From positions 1 to 9,456 of the forward strand of contig JAZKTH010000102.1 in the NCBI GenBank assembly GCA_036625675.1: 9,456 nt of DNA, written 5' to 3'. The stretch is from Halalkaliarchaeum sp036625675. Its GTDB lineage: Archaea; Halobacteriota; Halobacteria; Halobacteriales; Haloferacaceae. Positions within the stretch are counted from its first letter, which is position 1. Each line of letters starts with the position of its first letter. Below the pieces are notes generated by a model, which ran no database searches, was not told the origin of the DNA, and saw only the letters and a list, made by a program, of their open reading frames with translations. Both the position numbers and the translations under genes were made by a program. Positions 1 to 6,014 of this stretch are shown here, piece after piece.

Positions 1-2
1 TT

Positions 3-689
3 TCGGAAGATACCGAGCACCAAACAGTCCTCGGGATCGACCTCGGCGTCAACAGCCTCGCGGTCGCTTCAACCGGTACGTTCTGGCAAGGCGACGAGTA
101 CGACCACTGGTGTCGTGAATTTGAGAAGCGACGCGGTGAGATGCAACAGCGCGGGACGCAAGCTGCGCACAACGCGCTTCTTCGTCTTGGCAAGCGCGAA
201 GAAGCGTGGCGAAAGCAGTACATCCACACCGTCGCCAACGAGATCGTCACGGAAGCTGTCGAACACGACTGCGACGTTATCGTGTTCGAGGACTTAACGG
301 ACATCCGTGACCGTCTTCCGCAGGCGAAGTGGCACCACAGATGGGCGTTCCGTCGCCTATACGAGTACGTCGAGTACAAGGCACCAGAGCGTGGCGTCAC
401 AGCAAAGCAGGTTGCGCCGAACCACACGTCCCAACGCTGTTCGCGGACGGACTGTGGGTTCACGCACGACGGTAACCGTGACGGCGAACAGTTCCATTGC
501 CAGAAGTGTGGCTATGAGGTCAATGCGGACTACAACGCAGCGAAGAATATCGGGCTACGCTACGCTCGAAAACGGCAACATAGACTCCGTTCCTCGCCCA
601 AGTCGGGGAACGGAGACGCACCAGTAGACGTGCGTTTGAATGGTGGGGCGTTGAACGGCGAGAGTCACCAGCCTATTGCCGGTGACTGA
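3..689 (+). CDS. tnpB: RNA-guided endonuclease TnpB, C-terminal part (5' end outside window)
   Basis: TnpB proteins are RuvC-type nucleases guided by an RNA made from the element's own right end. They cut the empty donor site and so help retain the element. The frame is open from the window edge, giving 228 residues. Visible: RuvC-I GIDLGVN with Asp codon 39-41; RuvC-II VFEDL with Glu codon 288-290; a zinc finger with Cys codons 438-440, 453-455, 498-500 and 507-509 (CX4C...CX2C); and RuvC-III NADYNAAKNIG with Asp codon 528-530. All three catalytic acidic residues and four cysteines are present, so this part looks functional. The internal ATG at 141 is not the start, because RuvC-I lies upstream of it. 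The N-terminal recognition domain is missing only because of the window edge. The gene converges on mutS. Confidence 0.93.
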   Translation, partial: SEDTEHQTVLGIDLGVNSLAVASTGTFWQGDEYDHWCREFEKRRGEMQQRGTQAAHNALLRLGKREEAWRKQYIHTVANEIVTEAVEHDCDVIVFEDLTDIRDRLPQAKWHHRWAFRRLYEYVEYKAPERGVTAKQVAPNHTSQRCSRTDCGFTHDGNRDGEQFHCQKCGYEVNADYNAAKNIGLRYARKRQHRLRSSPKSGNGDAPVDVRLNGGALNGESHQPIAGD

Positions 690-770
690 TTGCCGGGAGT
701 CCACATCAAAGCCCTACCCTCAACGAGCGAACCCCGTATGGGGTGAGCGAAGTAGGGTAGGGTAGTTTAC
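585..770 (+). ncRNA. Candidate TnpB guide RNA scaffold (omega/reRNA; haloarchaeal sotRNA type)
   Basis: TnpB guide RNAs come from the 3' end of tnpB plus the element right end, and sense-overlapping RNAs of this kind are known from IS1341-type genes in Halobacterium. Three hairpins are visible. The first pairs 585-596 with 604-615 (12 bp with one G-U) inside the coding region. The second pairs 663-669 with 681-687 (7 bp) around the stop codon. The third pairs 712-720 with 754-762 (9 bp) and encloses a smaller stem of 731-735 with 740-744 and a GTAT loop. The guide would follow directly from 771. The 5' boundary is a guess; only the structure and location are seen. Confidence 0.55.
712..762 (+). 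repeat. Right-end subterminal hairpin of the IS element
   Basis: CCCTACCCT at 712-720 is the perfect reverse complement of AGGGTAGGG at 754-762. An inner stem, ACCCC (731-735) with GGGGT (740-744), closes a GTAT loop. The hexamer GAGCGA occurs at 725-730 and 745-750, flanking the inner stem as a direct repeat. Such a hairpin, a few bases from the cleavage site, is the recognition feature used by IS200/IS605 HUH transposases. It could also act as a transcription barrier between tnpB and the convergent mutS. Confidence 0.75.
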
Positions 771-3491
771 TCAGTCGATCCGCTCTTGCCACTCCTGGAC
801 TTTCGCCATCAGCTCGACCGGCGGGGTCCGGCTCACGTCGGTCTCGGACAGCTCGCGGAGTACGGCGACTGACTCGGGATCGACCTCCGTTTCGCTCCCC
901 TCCTCGTCCCCGTCTTCGCTCTCGTTCCCGCCGTCTTCGCGCTCGCCGTCTTCGCCTTCGCCGTCGCTCCGTTTTCCTCTCCCGGCGTCGCTGGACCGGA
1001 ACGATCCCGAGGAGAGGTCGAACACCGCCTGCACGGGTTCGCCGCCGCCGTCGCCGCCGCCTTCCCCGGCCCCTCCGCGCCCGGAGCCGCGGGCCTCGAT
1101 CGCCTTCTCCTCGCGGAGGCGTTCGAGCACGCCCTCCGCCCGGGAGACGACCGGCTCGGGGACCCCCGCCAGGTCCGCAACGTGGATGCCGTACGACCGG
1201 TCGGTGGGGCCCTCGCGGATCGTCCGGAGGAACGTGACGTCGCCGTCGCGCTCCTCGGCGGCGACGTGGACGTTCTCGACCCTGGGGAGGTGTTCCGCGA
1301 GCGTCGTGAGCTCGTGGTAGTGGGTCGCAAACAGCACCTTCGCTCCGACCTCGTTGTGGAGGTACTCGGTGGCGGCCCAGGCGATCGAGATGCCGTCGTA
1401 GGTGGCGGTTCCGCGCCCTACCTCGTCCAGCACGACCAGCGACTCCTCGGTCGCGGAGTGGAGGATGTTCGACAGCTCCTGCATCTCGACCATGAACGTC
1501 GAGCGCCCCTGCGCGAGTTCGTCGAGCGCGCCCACGCGGGTGTAGATCCCGTCGACGGTGCCGACCGTCGCCTCCCGGGCGGGGACGAAGCTCCCGGCCT
1601 GGGCCAGCAGCGCGATCAGCGCCGCCTGGCGCATGTACGTCGACTTCCCGCTCATGTTCGGCCCGGTGACGAGCAGGAACCGCCGGTTCTCGTCCATCGC
1701 GAGGTCGTTGGGGACGAACTCCGTGGTCTGCTCCACGACCGGGTGGCGCCCCGCCTCGATCGACAGCTCGTCGCCGTCGGTCACGGTCGGTCGCGTCCAG
1801 CCGTTGACCGCGGCGTGTTCCGCCAGCGCCGCGACGGCGTCGACGGTCGCGATCGCCCGCCCCACGTCCTGCAACAGCTCCGCCCGGTCGGCGACGCGCT
1901 CGCGGAGCCGACGGAACAGCTCGTGCTCGAGTTCGCCCCGGGCCTCCTCCAGCCGGAGGACCTCCCGCTCCCGCTCCTCGAGCTCGTCGGTCGTGAACCG
2001 CTTGGAGTTCTTCAGCGTCTTCACCTCCCGGTAGCCGTCCGGGACCCGGTCGGCGACGGACTTGCCCACCTGGATGTAGTAGCCGTCGGTCTTGTTCCGG
2101 TCGACGGTGACGTGCGAGAGGCCGTGTCGCTCCCGCTCCCGCTCGGCCAGGCCGTCGAGCCACTCCCGGTGTTCCTCGTGTCGCTCCACGATCTCGTCGA
2201 GCTCCTCGTCGTAGCCCCGGCGGAACAGCCCGCCCTGCGTCACCGCGTCCGGCGGGTCCTCGGCGAGCGCCTCCTCGAGTTCCCGGCTCACCTCCCGGGC
2301 GGCTTCGAGATCGAGCCCCCGGAGCGTCTCCGCCGTCGGCGAGTCCTCGAGTTCGGTCCCCTCGATCGCCCCGAGCAGCCGGTCGGGAACCGCCAGCGTG
2401 TCACGGACCGAGAGCAGGTCGCGCGCGTCCGCGCTCCCGCTCGCCGTTCGGGAGGCGAGTCGTTCGAGGTCGGCTGCGTCCCCGAGCACGTCGCGGACCC
2501 GATCCCGGGCGAGCGCCGCCGTCGCGAACGCCTCGACGGCGTCGAGACGCCGCCGGATCTCCGTCCGGTCCCGACGCGGCCGGGCGAGCCACTCCTCGAG
2601 CCGCCGTCTGCCGGGGGTGGTGACCGTGTGGTCCAGCGTCGCCAGCAGCGATCCCTCCCGGTCGCCCTGCATCGTGCGCGTGAGCTCGAGGTTGCGCTGG
2701 GTGGTGGCGTCGAGCGCCACGTGGTCGCCCGGTTCGTACGCCCGCAGCCGCGTCATGGCCGCGGTCACGCCCGCACCCGTCTCCTCGGTGTACCCCACGA
2801 TCGCGCCGGCCGCCCGCACCGCAAGCGCCGACTCCAGGCCGATCGCCGACGGCGTCTCGCGGCCGAACTGCTCGCGGAGCGCGTGGCGTGCGCGCCCCGG
2901 CGCGAAAAGCTCCGCCTCCGCCAGCGACACCGTCGCCTCCGTCTCCTCGCGGATCGCCGAGAGCATCGGGTCGTCCGTCCTGACCGCCGGGCCCGGAAGC
3001 ACCTCGGTCGGCGCGAAGCGGTGCAGCTCCGCCCGGGCGGCGTCCCGCCCCTCGACGGCGGTCGCGAGGAAGCGGCCCGTCGTGACGTCCGCGAACGCCA
3101 GGCCGTAGCCCCGGTCGTCGCCGTCAGTGACGATCGCGGCGAGGTACTGCGCCTTCGCCTCCCGCGACCCGAGGAACGTCCCCGGGGTCACGACCCTGTC
3201 GATCTCCCGGGCGTGGCCGTCGTCGGTCTCGTACTGTTCGGCCACCGCAACCCGGTATCCCTTCTCCACCAGCGCCTTCAGGTAGGGGGCGAGCTCCGAG
3301 AGCGGTACGCCCGCCATCGGATACGAGGAGCCGTGGGAGGACTTCTGGGAGACCTTCAGGTCGAGTTCCTTGCCGACCGTCTCGGCGTCGTCGGCGAAGA
3401 ACTCGTAGAAGTCGCCGCACTGCATCGTCAGCAGATCCGCGTCCGTTCGCTCCTTCAGCGAGAGGAACTCGCCGACGATCCCGTCTGCCAT
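771..3491 (-). CDS. mutS: DNA mismatch repair ATPase MutS
   Basis: MutS recognises mismatched or looped bases as a clamp-like dimer and recruits MutL on ATP binding. The 906-residue protein is full length. The mismatch-reading Phe-X-Glu motif is GDFYEFF (F28, E30). Connector, core and clamp regions occupy roughly 110-590. The Walker A loop is GPNMSGKST (610-618), Walker B is VVLDE (686-690), and FATHYHE is at 721-727. Residues about 801-870 form a Gly/Asp/Glu-rich, probably disordered linker. The last 35 residues resemble the C-terminal helix-turn-helix dimer domain. I chose ATG 3491 rather than the in-frame ATG at 3584, because the extra 31 residues are low-complexity and 3491 has a TATA-like box at -26 to -30. 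The TGA stop directly abuts the inferred IS end, so coding is apparently intact. Confidence 0.96.
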   Translation of the reverse strand: MADGIVGEFLSLKERTDADLLTMQCGDFYEFFADDAETVGKELDLKVSQKSSHGSSYPMAGVPLSELAPYLKALVEKGYRVAVAEQYETDDGHAREIDRVVTPGTFLGSREAKAQYLAAIVTDGDDRGYGLAFADVTTGRFLATAVEGRDAARAELHRFAPTEVLPGPAVRTDDPMLSAIREETEATVSLAEAELFAPGRARHALREQFGRETPSAIGLESALAVRAAGAIVGYTEETGAGVTAAMTRLRAYEPGDHVALDATTQRNLELTRTMQGDREGSLLATLDHTVTTPGRRRLEEWLARPRRDRTEIRRRLDAVEAFATAALARDRVRDVLGDAADLERLASRTASGSADARDLLSVRDTLAVPDRLLGAIEGTELEDSPTAETLRGLDLEAAREVSRELEEALAEDPPDAVTQGGLFRRGYDEELDEIVERHEEHREWLDGLAERERERHGLSHVTVDRNKTDGYYIQVGKSVADRVPDGYREVKTLKNSKRFTTDELEEREREVLRLEEARGELEHELFRRLRERVADRAELLQDVGRAIATVDAVAALAEHAAVNGWTRPTVTDGDELSIEAGRHPVVEQTTEFVPNDLAMDENRRFLLVTGPNMSGKSTYMRQAALIALLAQAGSFVPAREATVGTVDGIYTRVGALDELAQGRSTFMVEMQELSNILHSATEESLVVLDEVGRGTATYDGISIAWAATEYLHNEVGAKVLFATHYHELTTLAEHLPRVENVHVAAEERDGDVTFLRTIREGPTDRSYGIHVADLAGVPEPVVSRAEGVLERLREEKAIEARGSGRGGAGEGGGDGGGEPVQAVFDLSSGSFRSSDAGRGKRSDGEGEDGEREDGGNESEDGDEEGSETEVDPESVAVLRELSETDVSRTPPVELMAKVQEWQERID

Positions 3492-3516
3492 ACTCCCCCG
3501 TCGGGCGGGCGGCCGG

Positions 3517-3521
3517 TAAAA
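3517..3521 (-). promoter_or_regulatory. Predicted mutS TATA box (leaderless)
   Basis: TTTTA on the minus strand lies 26-30 bases before ATG 3491, in otherwise GC-rich sequence. This is the archaeal TATA-box spacing to a transcription start at or next to the start codon. Confidence 0.55.
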
Positions 3522-3535
3522 CGCTGCGGGTCGAC

Positions 3536-3571
3536 CCCGGCGCTCCCCCGACCGGTCCCGGCGCTCCCCCG
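3536..3571. repeat. 15-bp direct repeat, 21-bp period, in the mutS/ilvE divergent promoter region
   Basis: CCCGGCGCTCCCCCG occurs at 3536-3550 and again at 3557-3571. The pair sits between the two predicted TATA boxes, upstream of both promoters. The two-helical-turn spacing would suit a dimeric regulator, but a simple slippage duplication is equally possible. Confidence 0.6.
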
Positions 3572-3585
3572 GTCGATCTCCCACA

Positions 3586-3590
3586 TTTAT
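3586..3590 (+). promoter_or_regulatory. Predicted ilvE TATA box (leaderless)
   Basis: TTTAT lies 26-30 bases before ATG 3616. It overlaps the earlier in-frame ATG at 3589, which argues that 3589 is promoter sequence and not the start codon. Confidence 0.65.
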
Positions 3591-3615
3591 GATCTACCCC
3601 GTCGAGCCAACGGAC

Positions 3616-4551
3616 ATGGGTTTCCAGGAGATGGACGTCGACACGATCTGGATGAACGGCGAGTTCGTGGACTGGGAGGACGCCACGACGCACGTCCTCA
3701 CCCACGCGCTGCACTACGGGACGGGCGTCTTCGAGGGCGTCCGGTGTTACGACACCGAGGAGGGGCCGGCGATATTCCGGTGGGAGGAACACCTCGACCG
3801 GCTGTACGACTCGGCGCAGCCGTACGACCTCGACGTCGGTTACACCCGCGAGGAGCTGACCGAGGCGACCCTCGAACTCGTCCGGCGGCAGGACCTGGAA
3901 GGCTGTTACATCCGTCCGATCGTCTACTACGGCTACGACTCGCTTGGCGTCTCGCCCAGGGAGTGTCCCACGGACGTGGCGATCGCCGCCTGGCCGTGGG
4001 GGACGTACCTCGGCGAGGACGCCCTCGAGAACGGCGTCGACGTGATGGTCTCCTCCTGGCGGAAACACGCCTCCTCGCAGGTTCCCACGAACGTGAAGAC
4101 GACCGGGCTGTACGTCAACTCGATGCTGGCCGGCGAGGAGGCCCGGCGGAACGGCTACGTCGAGGCGATCGTCCTCAACAAGGAGGGCAACGTCGCCGAG
4201 GGTCCCGGGGAGAACCTCTTCATGGTGAACGACGGGGAGATATACACCACCGGCCCCGCCCAGAGCATCCTCGAGGGGATCACCCGCGACACCGTGATCA
4301 CGCTGGCCCGCGAGCACGGCTACGCCGTCCACGAGGAGGCGGTCATCTCCCGGGGACAGCTGTACACCGCGGACGAACTGTTCTTCACCGGCTCGGCCGC
4401 GGAGGTGACCCCGATCCGGAAAGTCGACAACGTCGAGATCGGGGCGGGAACCCGGGGGCCCGTCACCGAGGAGATCCAGGCCGCGTTCTTCGACCTCGTC
4501 GAGCGGAAGACCGACGCGCACGACGACTGGTTCACGTACGTCTACGGCTGA
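3616..4551 (+). CDS. ilvE: Branched-chain amino acid aminotransferase (class IV, PLP)
   Basis: This enzyme catalyses the reversible PLP-dependent transamination between 2-oxoglutarate/glutamate and the keto acids of valine, leucine and isoleucine, the last step of their synthesis, in the cytoplasm. The 311-residue product matches fold-type IV aminotransferases. It has LHYGTGVFEGVR (32-43), the PLP Schiff-base lysine K161 in NVKTTGLYVNSML, the cofactor-contacting EGPGENLF (195-202), GITRD (221-225) and TGSAAEVTPIR (258-268), all of which align with E. coli IlvE. The start 3616 (MGFQEMDVDTIWM) matches the usual haloarchaeal N-terminus and the TATA spacing. D-amino-acid aminotransferase and aminodeoxychorismate lyase share the fold, but the overall match to IlvE is much better. 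No other branched-chain pathway gene is visible nearby, so it appears to be a single-gene unit divergent from mutS. Confidence 0.95.
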   Translation: MGFQEMDVDTIWMNGEFVDWEDATTHVLTHALHYGTGVFEGVRCYDTEEGPAIFRWEEHLDRLYDSAQPYDLDVGYTREELTEATLELVRRQDLEGCYIRPIVYYGYDSLGVSPRECPTDVAIAAWPWGTYLGEDALENGVDVMVSSWRKHASSQVPTNVKTTGLYVNSMLAGEEARRNGYVEAIVLNKEGNVAEGPGENLFMVNDGEIYTTGPAQSILEGITRDTVITLAREHGYAVHEEAVISRGQLYTADELFFTGSAAEVTPIRKVDNVEIGAGTRGPVTEEIQAAFFDLVERKTDAHDDWFTYVYG

Positions 4552-4562
4552 AAGTCCCCGGC

Positions 4563-4570
4563 TAATTTAT
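4563..4570 (+). promoter_or_regulatory. Predicted TATA box for the 147-residue membrane protein gene
   Basis: TAATTTAT ends 26 bases before ATG 4596. The gene therefore probably has its own leaderless promoter in the 44-base gap after ilvE and need not be cotranscribed with it. Confidence 0.6.
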
Positions 4571-4595
4571 CATCTCGACGGACGGACCGTTGAGT

Positions 4596-5039
4596 ATGGT
4601 CGTCGGCTTCCCCGAGCGGTACGAAGATCGATTCTGGGCTCGCCACTCGAATCCAAAAAGCGGCTGGACGCGGGTCCCGGTGGGTGCGGTCATCGTTTAC
4701 GCCATCTATCGCCGCAACTGGCGGCTGCTCGGTGCCGCGCTCGCGTGGACGGCGATCAATCCGTTCCTGTTCCCGCCACCCGAAACCGAGGAGGCCTGGA
4801 TGACTCGCGCAGTCCTCGCCGAGCGGTGGTGGGTCAGGGAGGAGGCCAACCGGACCGTCGGACTCGGCTACCCGAACGTCTGCAACACGGTTGCCGCGTT
4901 CGGATTTCTCTTCGCGCTATACGCCGCGTGGCGGCGGTCACCCGAGGGAGCGACGATCGGCGTCGTCGCCAGCGTTGGTCTGAAACTCTGGTGGATCCGG
5001 GTGCTGGTCGAACGCTACGATCGACGCGCGGACGGATAG
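4596..5039 (+). CDS. Small membrane protein of unknown function (possibly DUF6653-like)
   Basis: The function is not recognised. The 147-residue protein has four likely membrane segments (about 26-39, 43-60, 97-112 and 119-136) arranged as two hairpins. The loop between them holds an EEAWMTRAVLAERWW stretch (65-79). An N-terminal RHSNPKSGWTR (16-26) and an NPFLFPPP motif (55-62) look like conserved-family signatures, and I associate them tentatively with the uncharacterised DUF6653 family. The protein is unusually rich in Trp and Arg, with Arg/Lys at the membrane edges. I chose ATG 4596 over TTG 4590 because it is an ATG with a TATA box at -26 to -33. The gene follows ilvE and converges on the metal transporter gene with a 34-base gap. 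Neither neighbour suggests a role. Confidence 0.8.
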   Translation: MVVGFPERYEDRFWARHSNPKSGWTRVPVGAVIVYAIYRRNWRLLGAALAWTAINPFLFPPPETEEAWMTRAVLAERWWVREEANRTVGLGYPNVCNTVAAFGFLFALYAAWRRSPEGATIGVVASVGLKLWWIRVLVERYDRRADG

Positions 5040-5073
5040 GGATCTCGGCGTTCGACGCCGACTTCTCCCCGTT

Positions 5074-5811
5074 TCACAAGACGCCGAGAACGAACGACAG
5101 CCCCACGAGCACGAGCACGGCGGCGGTCAGCGCCGGGAGATACGGGGTGTAGGCTTCGATGCGTTCGCGATGGGTCTGGTAGCCGGCGATCAAAAGCAGC
5201 GTCGGCCCCAGGATGGCCAGGATCACCGCCAGCGAGTAGATCAGCATCAGTTCGAGACAGAACCGGGTGCCGGCACAGATCGCGAGGATCTGCAGCGGCT
5301 CCTCGTGGGCGAAACCCAGGACCAGCGCGGTCGCCCCGAGGGTCGCGATCCCGGCCTCCGCGTGGCTCTCCTCGAGGTGGACGTGACCCCCGTCGCTTCC
5401 TCCCGGGAGACGCTCACGGATTCCGGCGAGGAGCCCGTCGTCGTGGCCGTGGTCGTCGTGGCGGTGGCCGTGATCGTGGTCGTCGTGGCCGTCGTGATCG
5501 TGGCCGTCGTGGCCGTGGCCGCCGGTCAGATATTCGTGTACTCCGAGCAGTATCAACAGTCCGCCGGCGAGCGGCTTCATGTAGGGCCCCTCGGCGAACT
5601 CGGCGAACCGGTTCACCGAGAAGTACGCTGCGACCAGCGCCACGCTGCTGACGAGATGCCCCACGCCGAGCACGATCCCGGCGGCGGCCCCGCTGATCCA
5701 CTTGCGGGGTCGCTCGATCGCGTAGGCGGCGGCGATCGGCCAACCGTGGTCGGGCAACACCCCGTGGACGGTCCCGAGGGCGACGACGCTGGCGACGAGT
5801 TCTCCGTTCAC
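5074..5811 (-). CDS. Probable nickel/cobalt transporter (NiCoT/NicO superfamily), His-rich loop
   Basis: This is a 245-residue polytopic membrane protein that probably moves Ni2+ or Co2+ across the cytoplasmic membrane. The N-terminal helix carries HGVLPDH (16-22), which fits the HX4DH metal-selectivity signature of nickel/cobalt permeases. A GVGHLVSS motif (49-56) follows in the next helix. About six hydrophobic segments are visible: 6-30, 40-64, 78-94, 155-180, 186-211 and 223-244. A cytosolic or external loop at 98-125 is almost entirely His, Asp and Gly and is a likely metal-binding stretch. A later AHEEPLQ (168-174) adds another His/Glu cluster inside the membrane part. Start GTG 5811 is chosen because no other start lies in frame upstream and the signature helix must be kept. 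Divergence from nikR supports nickel. Uptake versus efflux is unresolved: RcnA-type exporters also have His-rich loops. Confidence 0.8.
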   Translation of the reverse strand: MNGELVASVVALGTVHGVLPDHGWPIAAAYAIERPRKWISGAAAGIVLGVGHLVSSVALVAAYFSVNRFAEFAEGPYMKPLAGGLLILLGVHEYLTGGHGHDGHDHDGHDDHDHGHRHDDHGHDDGLLAGIRERLPGGSDGGHVHLEESHAEAGIATLGATALVLGFAHEEPLQILAICAGTRFCLELMLIYSLAVILAILGPTLLLIAGYQTHRERIEAYTPYLPALTAAVLVLVGLSFVLGVL

Positions 5812-5834
5812 GTTCGCCCGTGGCCCGCACGGGG

Positions 5835-5853
5835 TAATGTTAGTTGTTAATAT
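5835..5853. promoter_or_regulatory. AT-rich promoter/operator candidate upstream of the transporter gene
   Basis: This is an isolated A/T-rich patch in GC-rich DNA. Read on the minus strand it contains ATATTAAC and CTAACATTA. The ATTA part lies about 25-28 bases before GTG 5811 and may be the TATA box. The rest could bind a regulator such as the NikR encoded next door. I see no E. coli-type NikR palindrome (GTATGA-N16-TCATAC). Confidence 0.4.
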
Positions 5854-5882
5854 CCGATCGGGAAGCGCGTAGTACCGTCACC

Positions 5883-5930
5883 CGCCCGTCCCGGTCGCCG
5901 TTTCTTCGCCCGTCCCGGTCGCCGTTTCTT
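5883..5930. repeat. Perfect 24-bp tandem duplication in the transporter/nikR intergenic region
   Basis: Two identical 24-base units, 5883-5906 and 5907-5930, lie head to tail. A decayed third copy begins at about 5931. On the minus strand the unit would read as an Asn-Gly-Asp-Arg-Asp-Gly-Arg octapeptide, but no gene is supported there. The 203-base region 5812-6014 otherwise contains only the two divergent promoters. Confidence 0.85.
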
Positions 5931-5983
5931 CGTCCGCCCCGGTTTCGTTTCGACGCGAGGAGTCGCGCGGCGATGGCGAACAG

Positions 5984-5990
5984 TATATTT
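5984..5990 (+). promoter_or_regulatory. Predicted nikR TATA box (leaderless)
   Basis: TATATTT lies 25-31 bases before ATG 6015. It is the best TATA match in the window. Confidence 0.7.
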
Positions 5991-6014
5991 CCCTCCGGGG
6001 CGCAGCCACCGTGT

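Larger units (their letters stand above)
1..770 (+). mobile_element. IS200/IS605-family (IS1341-like) insertion element, right part
   Basis: The window opens inside a tnpB gene and runs through its stop at 689 into a structured right end. That end has a perfect 9-bp inverted repeat (712-720 with 754-762) and the tail TAGTTTAC at 763-770. In this family the right end is a subterminal hairpin followed within a few bases by the cleavage site, with no terminal inverted repeats and no target duplication, so I place the element boundary after 770. This position is inferred and could be off by a few bases. The left end, the target-adjacent motif and any tnpA lie outside the window. The base composition is visibly less GC-rich than the flanking mutS, which fits a mobile origin. 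Confidence 0.8.

Noticed and set aside
585..615. Intrinsic-type terminator
   Set aside because: The hairpin is inside tnpB coding sequence and has no following T-run, so a guide RNA scaffold role fits better.
3492..3584. N-terminal extension of MutS from ATG 3584
   Set aside because: The extra 31 residues are low-complexity Arg/Gly encoded by the 21-bp repeat. The TATA box would fall inside the coding region, and family members begin near the 3491 start.
3589..3615. Earlier ATG for ilvE at 3589
   Set aside because: It lies inside the predicted TATA box, and the nine extra residues do not fit the usual haloarchaeal IlvE start.
1182..4565. Very long plus-strand open frame (over 1100 codons) opposite mutS and across ilvE
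   Set aside because: It is antisense to the well-supported mutS and out of frame with ilvE. Its product is Arg/Pro/Gly-rich with no motif, the usual mirror frame in GC-rich DNA.
5883..5930. Possible mini CRISPR array
   Set aside because: The two 24-bp units are directly adjacent with no spacer, so this is a simple tandem duplication.
5844..6014. Upstream extension of the nikR reading frame
   Set aside because: It is Arg/Pro/Ser-rich, encoded by the 24-bp tandem repeat. It precedes the canonical first strand of the RHH domain and contains the TATA box.
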